Assembly: GCF_000403135.1 (NCBI RefSeq)
Contig: NZ_AQPN01000043.1
Span: forward strand, 62,001 to 126,000
DNA from: Arcticibacter svalbardensis MN12-7
GTDB taxonomy: Bacteria; Bacteroidota; Bacteroidia; Sphingobacteriales; Sphingobacteriaceae
Reading direction: 5' to 3'
DNA: 64,000 nt
A program made the translations under genes and the position numbers. The number at the start of each line of letters is the position of its first letter. The first letter of the stretch is position 1. Below the pieces are notes generated by a model that was given only the letters and a program-made list of their open reading frames with translations, made no database searches and was not told the origin of the DNA. Of this stretch, positions 26,837 through 35,717 are shown one piece after another.

Positions 26837-27160
26837 ATGCATGGAATTAGTAAAAGCCGGCATGAGCATTTACACAATGCTTTGCTGCAAATGGAGGAAT
26901 TGTTAGCAAGCAATGGTCGGGATTCCGGATTTTCACAGCAAGCAGTGGATTACAACCTGGAACTGGAAGCCATGTACCAAAATTATGAACAGCTGTTGAA
27001 AGAGTTATCAAGGCAGATTACAGCCTATGAGATTTTGTACAGCGAGGTGAAGGTGCAATTTCTTGGGAAAAAGCTGAAAGAACTGAAAAAGAGAATTCAA
27101 GCCGAAAAGCCTGCTTATTTAGTATTGCAAGCAAGCATCAAACTGGCTTATTGCACCTAA
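26837..27160 (+). CDS. Small helical, coiled-coil-rich protein, unknown
   Basis: This 107-aa protein is predicted from sequence to be almost all helix, with heptad-like segments (LEAMYQNYEQLLKELSRQI, FLGKKLKELKKRIQAEK). There is no signal peptide or membrane segment. It lies 29 bases after the lipoprotein gene and ends just before a clear terminator, so it is probably the last gene of the sigma/receptor unit. Function unknown. Confidence 0.5.
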   Translation: MHGISKSRHEHLHNALLQMEELLASNGRDSGFSQQAVDYNLELEAMYQNYEQLLKELSRQITAYEILYSEVKVQFLGKKLKELKKRIQAEKPAYLVLQASIKLAYCT

Positions 27161-27172
27161 CCTGAAAAAAAC

Positions 27173-27199
27173 AAATCAGCACTACAATGGTGCTGATTT
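27173..27199 (+). terminator. Rho-independent terminator of the receptor locus
   Basis: AAATCAGCAC pairs perfectly with GTGCTGATTT around a 7-base loop, 13 bases after the stop of the small helical protein gene. The T tract is short. Confidence 0.7.
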
Positions 27200-27281
27200 A
27201 ACTACAATTAAGTAGCTCCCGTTTAACGCAAATCAATTTAAATGTTTTGTTTAACAAAGTTCTAGAGATTATACGAATCAA

Positions 27282-27563
27282 TCATTTTATTGGCGTTAAG
27301 ATTCCCTTCAGCATAAATTCAATCTCTTTCAAAAATTTGATATTATTTTTCAAGTCTCCGATAAGATTCTCTGGAGAAGCTTGATCTATTAAAGTATCAG
27401 AGATAATTTGAGTTTGCACGACCAAGTCAGGTACAGAAGCCGGCATGAAAAGTTTACAAGAGTCGAAAAATGATTGAATTTCTTGAACGTTAACAAAATA
27501 ACCTTTGCCGTCGATACTGATAATAGGTTTTTGTACCTCTACATTTAGGATTATTGTTTCCAT
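27282..27563 (-). CDS. Hypothetical small protein
   Basis: This 93-aa cytoplasmic protein has no signal peptide or known motif. A beta-like N-terminus (TIILNVEVQKPIISIDGKG) is followed by helices (NLIGDLKNNIKFLKEIEFML). It is a monocistronic minus-strand gene between the receptor locus and the DUF4256 gene. Codon use looks like its neighbours. I cannot assign a function. Confidence 0.45.
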   Translation of the reverse strand: METIILNVEVQKPIISIDGKGYFVNVQEIQSFFDSCKLFMPASVPDLVVQTQIISDTLIDQASPENLIGDLKNNIKFLKEIEFMLKGILTPIK

Positions 27564-27719
27564 GATTTAATATAAGACTTGAATTGTTTATCAATTCTCT
27601 GATCACTTAAGCTCAGGTTCTTCCTTTTACTTCATCCAGGATAAAAAGGTTTCGATGTTTATAAGAAAATAGGAACGCTGCAGACTAACAATTAGTTATT
27701 TTATAATGAACCATGGAGT

Positions 27720-28295
27720 TTAAACCCTTACCGAGCCACGAAAGCCCCTGGCGGCATAATAAGATTCTGCACCATTGTGATATACAAAGACAGTGTCATA
27801 ACGATAGTCAGCAAAGATGGCACCACCAAGGTTTCTAATTACAGAAGGTGTCATGATCCAACTCGATGTTTTATTGTCAAAATTTCCCAGTTTTTGTAAA
27901 TCCCGATATTGTTCTTCTGTTAAAAGCTCAATGCCAATAGAAGCGGCCATATCAATCGCAGTATTTGCCGGTTTAAATTCTTTCCTCGACTCGAGTGCTT
28001 TACGGTCGTAGCAAACACTTCTGCGACCCTTGGGACTTTCAGCTGAACAATCATAAAAAATATATTCGTCCGTCTTTGTATCATAGCCAACAACGTCAGG
28101 TTCACCACCAGTTACTTCCATTTCGTTAATTGTCCAAAGTTTTTCGGTATTAGCGACTAGCTTTGCTTGTACGTTAGCCCATTCAAGATTTTTATGGCGG
28201 TTCATGTGTTTCTCATAACGAACTTTCAATACGCCGAGTAAACCTTCATTCTGTTCTGGTGACAACTCTTTTTTATTGCTTTTCATATTATTCAT
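27720..28295 (-). CDS. DUF4256 family protein
   Basis: This 191-aa protein matches the DUF4256 family by its run of conserved segments: RYEKHMNRHKNLEWANVQAK, EMEVTGGEPDVVGYD, FYDCSAESPKGRRSVCYDR, and the C-terminal FADYRYDTVFVYHNGAESYY. No catalytic role is established for this family. There is no signal peptide, so it is probably cytoplasmic. It is flanked by gaps and appears to be transcribed alone. Confidence 0.8.
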   Translation of the reverse strand: MNNMKSNKKELSPEQNEGLLGVLKVRYEKHMNRHKNLEWANVQAKLVANTEKLWTINEMEVTGGEPDVVGYDTKTDEYIFYDCSAESPKGRRSVCYDRKALESRKEFKPANTAIDMAASIGIELLTEEQYRDLQKLGNFDNKTSSWIMTPSVIRNLGGAIFADYRYDTVFVYHNGAESYYAARGFRGSVRV

Positions 28296-28669
28296 TCTTT
28301 AATGTTACGCAGTTCGATTGATAGGTATGTAATTCTGTTGTAGGAGTATAACCATTGGAAGATAATTTGAACTATCCACCGCAGCTACCCGTATACATGC
28401 CTGGTAATCATAAAAAAGAGTGTTAAAGCTTTCTTTATTGCCATATGTATAAGATTTCAAAATAAAATTAATAAATATTTAATTCATTATCCCAAGAGAA
28501 ATTCATGCATAATAAGAGTAAAATGAATCTAGAGAGCAGGCTATTGCATAATTTAAGCCGTACAGATACGCCTTTCCGTCAAATGAGACAATTAGATTGT
28601 ATAATCCTTCCAATAATTAAGTAGTATTGACTGAACTTCCAAAATTTAAAAAAGCAATCATTTAATAAA
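28296..28669. other. Intergenic region without a gene
   Basis: About 370 AT-rich bases lie between the divergent DUF4256 gene and the broken AraC-like gene. I find no ORF of note, repeat, RNA or clear promoter motif. Confidence 0.5.
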
Positions 28670-29230
28670 ATGAAACTACACATCAAAAATATGGTTTCGG
28701 TTCGCTGCAAAATGATTGTCAAACAAGAACTAAAAAATCTTGGGCTTCATTTTATCATAGTCGAATTAGGCGAAGTTGAAATAATGGAAAACATAAAGGG
28801 TGAGCAATTGGAGCAGGTAAAAATCGCTTTGCTTCAATCCGGACTGGAGCTATTAGATAACAAAAGATCGGTATTGATTGAATAAATCAAAAACACGATT
28901 GTTGACATGGTTCATACAGATGGGTTGATTAACATGACTTTTTCTGATTATTTAAGCGGCAAACTGAATCACGACTATACCTACCTGGCAAATTTGTTTT
29001 CGGAGATACAAGGCACTACCATTGAGCAATTTATCATTTCGCATAAGATTGAAAGGATAAAAGAGCTCATTATTTATGATGAATTAAATATCACTGAGAT
29101 TGCCTGGAAAATGAATTACAAAAGTGTGGCGCATTTATCAAACCAATTTAAAAAAGTAACAGGACTATCACCCTCACATTTTAAACAACTGAAGGATAAA
29201 AGAAGAAGTCCTATTGAAGACATTGGATAA
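28670..29230 (+). pseudogene. AraC-family regulator with HMA-like N-terminus, interrupted by an in-frame TAA
   Basis: Two open pieces lie in the same reading frame: residues 1-71 (28670-28885) and a C-terminal piece from 28886. Only the TAA at 28883-28885 separates them; an A-to-T change of AAA would explain it. The first piece resembles a small metal-binding-like domain (MKLHIKNMVSVRCKMIV), with Ser where related proteins, as I recall, have a first Cys. The second has an AraC HTH (about 100 aa: LNITEIAWKMNYKSVAHLSNQFKKVTGLSPSHFKQ). The HTH half alone could restart at the ATG at 28907 and still bind DNA. Sequencing error is the main alternative. Confidence 0.75.
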
Positions 29231-29393
29231 TTGGATACACAAACGTCAATTATATCAGACGAGCTGCCTGCAACTGATTTAACAGAAGATGTTTAACGTT
29301 CAAAAGCATCAAAATTCTGGTTGACAAGGCAGAACTTTCAAATCAATCAATTACCCTCTTAAATTATATAGAATAGCAATTGTTTAAACACAA

Positions 29394-29647
29394 ATGGTAA
29401 CAAATAAATCATCGAAGGAAGGCGCATTATTAATTGCCAGGAAGGAACTTGCTTTTCAGGATGAGGAAAAAGAAAAGAGAGCGGTTGAACTGATTATCGC
29501 CAATTTAGAGCTGGCTTATCAAGATGAAGAAAAGAAAAACGGGCTGCCGAATTAAGCATTGCCAATAAAGAACTTATATTTCAGAATTATGAAAAAGAAA
29601 AACGGGCGGCTGAACTGATCATTGCCAATATTATAATTGGCGTTTAA
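29394..29647 (+). pseudogene. Remnant of a repeat-rich (kinase N-terminus-like) protein, frameshifted
   Basis: An ATG at 29394 opens a frame with a 21-residue repeat (pattern IANxELAFQxEEKEKRAAEL) seen about 1.6 times before the reading frame shifts near 29532, where an A appears to be missing from an A-rich run. In the shifted frame the repeat continues to a stop at 29645-29647. Such repeats precede PAS or histidine-kinase domains in some Bacteroidota proteins (recalled, not searched). No kinase domain follows, so this looks like a truncated, frameshifted fragment. Confidence 0.6.
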
Positions 29648-29864
29648 TTATGTGGTTAAAGTGCAATTAATAATTAAGCTTCCAAGTGCTAAATGATTTT
29701 ATTAATAATCAGCCCTTGATATCTTGATTGGTTTGGTATGTTAATAATCAAGTAAATTATGATATAATGATTAGAGAAATTCTATCTGTATAATTGCTGG
29801 TCTTTCTGATATTCTACACCATGCTCTTTAAGATAATTAACACCAAATTTACTCATCAAATAAG

Positions 29865-30659
29865 TCAACTCCTGGACGGCAAGACCAGGCTCTTTTTGCA
29901 ACTTGCTATAAGTATAATAGTAACTGAAACGATTAATAAGAAAGGCATGAGTATCATAAAACCACTATATTGTTCATGGTTAGTTGTTACCTTCAATAAA
30001 CTGGAGTGATTGCCCCCTGCAGTTCTTGGAATGAGTTCCTGCGCGTAATTCCATCCTAAATGAATTCCAACAGGCATGACAAGCCTTTTTGTTTTGATGT
30101 AAGTCAGCCCAAATAAAATAGATCCAAGACCGGTAGTCAGCATTACTTTACCAGCATCGGTAACAGACATGGTATGATCGAGATGCATTAAGCCAAAAGG
30201 GATAACAATAAACAGTTGTGCAAGCCAGGGTGTAAAGTTTTTCAACAATGTCTGGAAAGGATATCCCCTGAAGACAAATTCCTGTACAAAGGCTGACCAT
30301 AGACACATCAAAAAGGTTACAATTAGATAAATGGGGTCAATATGCTGGTTAAATGTCCATTTATCCTGAGTCAGATATAGTGTAATTATCGTAGTGCAGA
30401 TTAACATAAGAATGCCTATTCCCAGTCCTAAATAAAAGTCATATCCATCTTGTCTTTTTGTTGGAAAGAATCCAAGCGATAATAATGACGTTCCTTCAGT
30501 TCTTAGAAGATACCAACTTATGATCAAAGAAACTAAAAAGAAGAAAATAAAGTCATTGATCACCGGCACTATGCCTGCAATAAAAGTAGCCATACAAAGT
30601 ACTGAAAAATAAATCAATACTTTTAATAATGCTTGCAATTTGTTTAATCGTGTTTTCAT
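29865..30659 (-). CDS. CPBP-family intramembrane protease-like protein
   Basis: This 264-aa protein has several transmembrane segments (for example residues 14-36, 40-62, 80-102, 122-142) and the CPBP (ABI/CAAX protease) motif region: VQEFVFRGYPFQ near 145, then FGLMHLDHTMSV with its His, and HLGWNYAQEL with a second His. The canonical first motif is EExxxR; here the first Glu is Gln (codon CAG), so catalysis may be impaired. The remaining Glu, Arg and His residues are kept. It is divergent from the LytS-like kinase gene. Bacterial members are often linked to bacteriocin self-immunity or unknown processing. Confidence 0.8.
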   Translation of the reverse strand: MKTRLNKLQALLKVLIYFSVLCMATFIAGIVPVINDFIFFFLVSLIISWYLLRTEGTSLLSLGFFPTKRQDGYDFYLGLGIGILMLICTTIITLYLTQDKWTFNQHIDPIYLIVTFLMCLWSAFVQEFVFRGYPFQTLLKNFTPWLAQLFIVIPFGLMHLDHTMSVTDAGKVMLTTGLGSILFGLTYIKTKRLVMPVGIHLGWNYAQELIPRTAGGNHSSLLKVTTNHEQYSGFMILMPFLLIVSVTIILIASCKKSLVLPSRS

Positions 30660-30840
30660 ACGTCTGTTGTATTGAAGTAAAGTGCGCTTTTTAAAAGTTG
30701 CGCGTCAATTTAAATCGACAATAGAATTAAATCTTTCGACTAAACCCACATAAAGCGCCATAAAGCAATCTGCTTCTTTTTCAAAAAGCTATATTGCTCA
30801 TACGACATCATTGGTCGAAAACTTTCCGGCTTTCATCGTT

Positions 30841-30848
30841 TATATTTG
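30841..30848 (+). promoter_or_regulatory. Putative -7 element of the lytS/lytTR-like operon
   Basis: TATATTTG matches TAnnTTTG and lies 33 bases before the ATG at 30882. It overlaps the upstream end of the open frame, which argues for the ATG at 30882 over the TTG at 30846 as the start. No -33 box is seen at the usual spacing. Confidence 0.45.
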
Positions 30849-30881
30849 TTGCATCATCAGTTAAAAGCCGATATTTTGTGC

Positions 30882-31991
30882 ATGAAAATAACATCAGTTA
30901 TAGAAAAGATTTACACGAATCCTTATTTGAGAATAATGCTGCACTTCTTTTTTTGGTTATTCATGTTTGGTATCAGGTTATATCTTACCAATGTATCCTT
31001 TAATGTATACAGAGGTTTTTCCTCTGAAGCCTATGTCTACATTAGTTTAAGCAGCACATTACTCATGACCACATTTTATTATGCTTTTATGTATGCTATT
31101 GTACCTAACTTGATACTTAAAAGAAAGTACCTGCTTAGCGGATTAAGTATCCTGCTTTTAATAATTTCATACACTATTGCCGATGCTTACGCTGAAATAA
31201 ACCTGATACAAAATTGTAAAACTTGCCTTTCCGTGCTCCATAAGTTTAACTCAAATTATGAAAGTTATTTAAACCGGGGATTGATCAATGTTATATTAAC
31301 AAGATTATTAAGTTTAGGAACACCTATGACTTTACTGTTTGCGTTATGCATCCCGTTTAGTATAAAAATGACGCTGCAGGCTTACAGAGATAAAATTCGC
31401 TCGCTACAATTAGCTAAAGAGAATCTGCAGCTTGAATTCAGCTTTTTAAAATCACAGTTTAATCCTCATTTCCTCTTTAATTCTATGAACAATATTTATG
31501 GGCTGATTATCAGCGGTGATACAGAAAGATCAGCAGCATTAGTGGCCCGTCTTTCCGAATTTTTACGATATGCATTATACGATTCTGAACACGAAGTAAT
31601 GCCTGTTGAAAAAGAAGTTAAACTGCTAAAAGATTATATCGAACTAGAAAAAATAAGGCTGAATGATGCCAAAGTTCATTTTGAATGTACTTTAGATAAC
31701 AATGATTACAACTTAGCTCCATTACTTTTAATACCCTTAATTGAAAATGCCTTTAAATATAGTTCTGATACACCTGCCTCATTTATTCATATTTCCATGA
31801 GCATTTTAAATGGACATCTAAGTTTTACTATAGACAATAGTATTGATCCGGACAAGCAAGTAATTACTGGAGGAATAGGTTTATGCAATTTCACAAAAAG
31901 ACTAAAGCTTTATTATAAAGAAAGATACAAGTATGAAGTAGGCATTTTAAATAATAAATATTCGGTTAATTTAATAATTCAGATAACATGA
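30882..31991 (+). CDS. LytS/YehU-type sensor histidine kinase
   Basis: This 369-aa membrane kinase has four likely transmembrane segments (residues about 20-40, 60-85, 95-115, 155-175) followed by a cytoplasmic His_kinase domain. The phospho-acceptor lies in SQFNPHFLFNSMNNIYG, and the ATP-binding part has LLLIPLIENAFKYS and GGIGLCNFTKRL. No extracellular sensing domain is visible beyond the short loops. The next gene, overlapping by four bases, is its LytTR response regulator. Start set at 30882, downstream of the -7 motif. Confidence 0.9.
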   Translation: MKITSVIEKIYTNPYLRIMLHFFFWLFMFGIRLYLTNVSFNVYRGFSSEAYVYISLSSTLLMTTFYYAFMYAIVPNLILKRKYLLSGLSILLLIISYTIADAYAEINLIQNCKTCLSVLHKFNSNYESYLNRGLINVILTRLLSLGTPMTLLFALCIPFSIKMTLQAYRDKIRSLQLAKENLQLEFSFLKSQFNPHFLFNSMNNIYGLIISGDTERSAALVARLSEFLRYALYDSEHEVMPVEKEVKLLKDYIELEKIRLNDAKVHFECTLDNNDYNLAPLLLIPLIENAFKYSSDTPASFIHISMSILNGHLSFTIDNSIDPDKQVITGGIGLCNFTKRLKLYYKERYKYEVGILNNKYSVNLIIQIT

Positions 31992-32680
31992 GATTAAACT
32001 GCATAATTGTAGATGATGAACCTATAGCAAGGGATATACTTCAAAGTTATATTGAGAAAATACCGGAATTAAATCTAGTTAAAAGCTGCAAGAACGCAGT
32101 GGAAGCATATGAAGCTTTATATGAATTCTCAGTAGATCTTATTTTCATGGATATACAAATGCCTGTTATTACCGGAATTGAATTCTTAAGATCTCTACGC
32201 AAATCTCCTTTAGTGATCTTTACTACTGCATACTCCAAATTTGCTGTTGAAGGTTTTGAACTTGACTCCGTAGATTATTTACTTAAACCAATTATTTTTG
32301 AGCGCTTTTATCAAGCTGTACAAAAAGCGCTTGAAAGAATTGCCATTCGTCCTCAATCAACAGAAAAGATGCCAATTACGAATGATTATATTTTCATAAA
32401 ACAGGATGCTAAGCTTGTAAAGATTAACTACTGCGATATCGAATACATTCAGGCTGAAAAGGACTTTTGCTCCATTTATGGAGGCAAAAAAAGACTACTT
32501 GCTAGTTTAAATTTGAAGTTATTTGAACAAATGCTGCCGCCTCATAAATTCTTACGTATTCATCGATCCTACATAATCAATCTGGATAAAATTAAAGCCT
32601 TGACAGGCAATAGGATAGAATTAACTACTATGGAAATTCCAGTGGGCGCAAATTACAGGGAATTACTAAAAAAAAATTAG
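31988..32680 (+). CDS. LytTR-family response regulator
   Basis: This 230-aa regulator has a receiver domain (residues 1-120: VDDEPIARD, Asp in LIFMDIQMPVITG, Lys in DYLLKPI) and a C-terminal LytTR DNA-binding domain (about 130-230: KLVKINYCDIEYIQAEKDFC, FLRIHRSYIINLDKI). The ATGA overlap with the kinase gene shows coupled translation and pairs them functionally. Target genes are not apparent; the following transhydrogenase genes are separated by 126 bases. Confidence 0.93.
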   Translation: MRLNCIIVDDEPIARDILQSYIEKIPELNLVKSCKNAVEAYEALYEFSVDLIFMDIQMPVITGIEFLRSLRKSPLVIFTTAYSKFAVEGFELDSVDYLLKPIIFERFYQAVQKALERIAIRPQSTEKMPITNDYIFIKQDAKLVKINYCDIEYIQAEKDFCSIYGGKKRLLASLNLKLFEQMLPPHKFLRIHRSYIINLDKIKALTGNRIELTTMEIPVGANYRELLKKN

Positions 32681-32806
32681 GATTATAAGCTAATTATGCC
32701 TCTCATTTTCTAACTCATGCAGAAAAGTGCCTTGAATCATTTTTTACACAGATTATTCATTTTACTTTCGTTTCTTGATTATTAACCAGATTAAATACCA
32801 TTTCAC

Positions 32807-33943
32807 TTGAAAATTGCTGTTGTTAAAGAGTGCAAAGAACCCGAGAAACGGGTAGCACTTACTCCAGATAGTGTTAAATCACTTATAAAAGCTGGATTTG
32901 AATGTTTTATTGAAGCCGGTGCAGGTTTAGCAACCGGTTTTTACGATTCTGCTTATGAAGCTGCAGGTGCGCGTGTTTATTCAGATAAACAAGCTCTTTT
33001 AACTGAAGTGGATGTTCTTTTGAAGGTAAATGCCCCACTGGTCGACGAATTATTGCTCCTGAAAGAAGGTTCAATAACCATATCGTTTCTATATGGCTAT
33101 ACTGTTCCTGAGATAATAGAGGCTTTGTTAGTCAAGAAGATATCCGCGTTCGCAATGGATGCTGTACCTCGTATTTCGCGTGCACAAAAAATGGATGCTT
33201 TAAGCTCGCAGGCTAATCTTGCAGGTTACAAAGCTGTACTATTAGGTGCAAACGCCCTTGGCAAAATATTCCCATTAATGATGACTGCTGCGGGTACAAT
33301 AACACCTGCACGGGTATTGATTTTTGGTGCCGGAGTTGCAGGTTTACAAGCGGTGGCTACAGCTAAACGTTTAGGTGCGGTAGTTGAAGTTACGGATGTT
33401 CGTGCAGAAACAAAGGAGCAGGTAGAATCATTGGGAGGGAGATTTCTTGAAGTACAGGCCGAAGGGGTTCAAACAGAAGGAGGTTATGCTAAAGAAGTTT
33501 CTGCAGAATACCTGCAAAAACAAAAGGAACTTATTGTCAAACATATTGCCGAGGCTGATATTGTAATTACTACAGCACTTGTGATCGGGAAAAAAGCACC
33601 CCTTTTGGTCTCTGAAGATATGGTTAAGAGTATGAAACCAGGATCTGTCATAATTGATATGGCTGTAGAAAGTGGAGGTAATTGCGCGATAAGTGAACTT
33701 AATTGCACCGTAATCAAACATGGTGTTACCATTATTGGCGAATCTAACCTGCCTGGAATGGTTTCTGTCAATGCAAGTGAACTTTATGCAAAGAATATTA
33801 GCACGCTTCTACTGCATCTCGCTACTAAAGACTCCTTTAAATGGGATATGGATGAAGAAATAACAAAAGGCTCCCTTATTACCCATCAGGGCGAAGTTGT
33901 CCATCAGTTTACAAAAGAAATTTTAAATAAAAATAAAGTATGA
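32807..33943 (+). CDS. pntA: NAD(P) transhydrogenase alpha subunit, NAD-binding part
   Basis: This 378-aa soluble domain I of proton-translocating transhydrogenase binds NAD(H). The N-terminus MKIAVVKECKEPEKRVALTP is encoded from a TTG at 32807; no nearby ATG fits the family start, so TTG is the likely initiator. The Rossmann motif is FGAGVAGLQAVATAKRLGA, with VTDVRAETKEQVESLGGRF following. The gene is separate from its membrane part, as in three-subunit enzymes. Order and overlaps with the next two genes give an operon. Confidence 0.92.
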   Translation: MKIAVVKECKEPEKRVALTPDSVKSLIKAGFECFIEAGAGLATGFYDSAYEAAGARVYSDKQALLTEVDVLLKVNAPLVDELLLLKEGSITISFLYGYTVPEIIEALLVKKISAFAMDAVPRISRAQKMDALSSQANLAGYKAVLLGANALGKIFPLMMTAAGTITPARVLIFGAGVAGLQAVATAKRLGAVVEVTDVRAETKEQVESLGGRFLEVQAEGVQTEGGYAKEVSAEYLQKQKELIVKHIAEADIVITTALVIGKKAPLLVSEDMVKSMKPGSVIIDMAVESGGNCAISELNCTVIKHGVTIIGESNLPGMVSVNASELYAKNISTLLLHLATKDSFKWDMDEEITKGSLITHQGEVVHQFTKEILNKNKV

Positions 33944-34227
33944 ATGCAGAAACCTTAATAATACTGCTATATGTGCTGGTACTTGCCAGCTTTGTGGGCT
34001 TTGAGCTGATCGCTAAAGTTCCCCCTACATTACACACACCCTTAATGTCGGGCTCTAATGCCATCTCAGGAATTACTATTGTTGGAGCAATAGTGGCTGC
34101 TGGCCCTGCTGGCTTTCCTGTTAGTAAAGTATTAGGTATAGCAGCGCTATTCCTTGCTACATTAAATGTGGTTGGAGGGTATGTAGTGACCGACCGGATG
34201 TTACGGATGTTTAAAAAGAAAAAATAG
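33940..34227 (+). CDS. NAD(P) transhydrogenase alpha subunit, membrane part
   Basis: This 95-aa protein has three or four transmembrane helices and the conserved VPPTLHTPLMSGSNAISGIT segment of transhydrogenase domain II. The start overlaps the upstream gene by four bases and the downstream gene begins three bases after the stop. With the beta subunit it forms the proton channel. Often named PntAB or PntA2. Confidence 0.92.
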   Translation: MNAETLIILLYVLVLASFVGFELIAKVPPTLHTPLMSGSNAISGITIVGAIVAAGPAGFPVSKVLGIAALFLATLNVVGGYVVTDRMLRMFKKKK

Positions 34228-34230
34228 TAC

Positions 34231-35622
34231 ATGGATCTTAAATTATTTATACAGGCGGCTTACCTGCTTGCTTCAGTATTATTTATTGTAGGCATTAAGA
34301 TGCTTGGCAAAACAACTACTGCTCGACGGGGAAATACACTGAGTGCTGTTGCCATGCTTATTGCCGTTTTGGTAACCTTACTCGATTCGCAGGTATTAAG
34401 TTTTACCGAAATCTTTATTACCATTTTAATTGGCTCTGCTGTTGGTACCTATGCGGCCCAAAAGATTGAAATGACACAAATGCCTGAGATGGTTGGCCTA
34501 TTAAATGGCTTTGGGGGAGCTTCATCTGTACTGGTTGCAGCATCGGAGTATTGGAGACAGGCACATAACGACGGCTTAACCATGGACGCTATTGTTGCGG
34601 TTACGGTTGTTTTAAGTGTAATAATTGGTGCTATAACTTTTACCGGATCTATGGTTGCGTTTGGTAAATTGAGAGGATTGATTAACGGTCATGCCATTAC
34701 TTTTAAAGGACAACATTTAATTAATGCAATTATTCTACTGGTCATACTTGTATTATCGGTGCTGGTTGTATTAAATCCCAACATAGAAATTTGGATGATA
34801 GGTGTCTTATTTTTAGGTTTACTCCTGGGTGTGCTTGTTGTGATACCCATTGGAGGTGCCGATATGCCGGTAGTGATCTCTTTGCTGAACTCATATTCAG
34901 GGATCGCTGCTTGTGCAACAGGATTTGTTCTGAACAATCAGGTATTAATTATAGCTGGAGCTCTTGTAGGTACTTCGGGTATAATTCTGACACAAATTAT
35001 GTGTAAAGCCATGAATCGTTCATTAGCGAATGTTTTAATGGGTGGATTTGGTCAAACCGTTGGTACATCTTCAACCAGTGGTGATGATATCGTCGTTAAA
35101 GAAATAGGTGTGGAAGAAACTGCTATGCTTTTCGATTCTGCATCTTCTGTTATTATTGTTCCAGGATATGGTATGGCTGTGGCTCAAGCGCAACATGTTG
35201 TAAAAGAGCTGACTGATTTGCTGGAGAAAAAGAATATAAAAGTAAAATTTGCTATTCATCCAGTAGCCGGACGTATGCCAGGACACATGAATGTGCTGCT
35301 TGCCGAAGCAAATATTCCATACGATAAATTAATTGAGATGGATGAAATTAACGATGAATTCGCAAATACGGATATCGCTTTAGTTATCGGTGCAAACGAT
35401 GTGGTTAATCCTGCTGCTCATACCAATCCTCAAAGCCCTATTTTCGGCATGCCAATATTAAATGTCGATAAGGCTAGAACTGTAATCGTATCTAAAAGAA
35501 GCATGAATGCAGGGTATGCCGGTATTGAGAATGAGCTATTCGGCTATCCTAACTGTCTGATGCTATTTGGCGATGCTAAATCAACAATGGCCAAAGTTGT
35601 AGGGGAACTAAAAGAACTTTAG
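34231..35622 (+). CDS. pntB: NAD(P) transhydrogenase beta subunit
   Basis: This 463-aa protein has an N-terminal membrane part (about residues 1-270, nine or so helices, with MPEMVGLLNGFGGASSVLVA and DMPVVISLLNSYSGIAACAT) and a C-terminal NADP-binding domain (about 285-463: IIVPGYGMAVAQAQHVV, HPVAGRMPGHMNVLLAEA, VIGANDVVNPAAH). It completes the enzyme that uses the proton gradient to make NADPH from NADH. A strong inverted repeat follows. Confidence 0.95.
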   Translation: MDLKLFIQAAYLLASVLFIVGIKMLGKTTTARRGNTLSAVAMLIAVLVTLLDSQVLSFTEIFITILIGSAVGTYAAQKIEMTQMPEMVGLLNGFGGASSVLVAASEYWRQAHNDGLTMDAIVAVTVVLSVIIGAITFTGSMVAFGKLRGLINGHAITFKGQHLINAIILLVILVLSVLVVLNPNIEIWMIGVLFLGLLLGVLVVIPIGGADMPVVISLLNSYSGIAACATGFVLNNQVLIIAGALVGTSGIILTQIMCKAMNRSLANVLMGGFGQTVGTSSTSGDDIVVKEIGVEETAMLFDSASSVIIVPGYGMAVAQAQHVVKELTDLLEKKNIKVKFAIHPVAGRMPGHMNVLLAEANIPYDKLIEMDEINDEFANTDIALVIGANDVVNPAAHTNPQSPIFGMPILNVDKARTVIVSKRSMNAGYAGIENELFGYPNCLMLFGDAKSTMAKVVGELKEL

Positions 35623-35653
35623 ATTAGTATTTGAATTACGATATAATTATATG

Positions 35654-35699
35654 CATACCATCGCCTGGTCCACTTTTGTAAAGATCAGATGATGGTATG
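35654..35699. terminator. Bidirectional hairpin between pntB and the acidic-protein gene
   Basis: CATACCATC and GATGGTATG pair perfectly over 9 bp, and an inner CTGGTC/GATCAG step (5 of 6) extends the stem. It lies 31 bases after pntB and 18 bases after the convergent gene. The T run is weak, so efficiency is uncertain. Confidence 0.6.
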
Positions 35700-35717
35700 T
35701 TTATAAGTTATTTTATT

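Noticed and set aside
27282-27563. Toxin-antitoxin pair formed by the 93-aa and DUF4256 proteins
   Set aside because: The genes are 156 bases apart, not overlapping, and neither resembles a toxin or antitoxin family.
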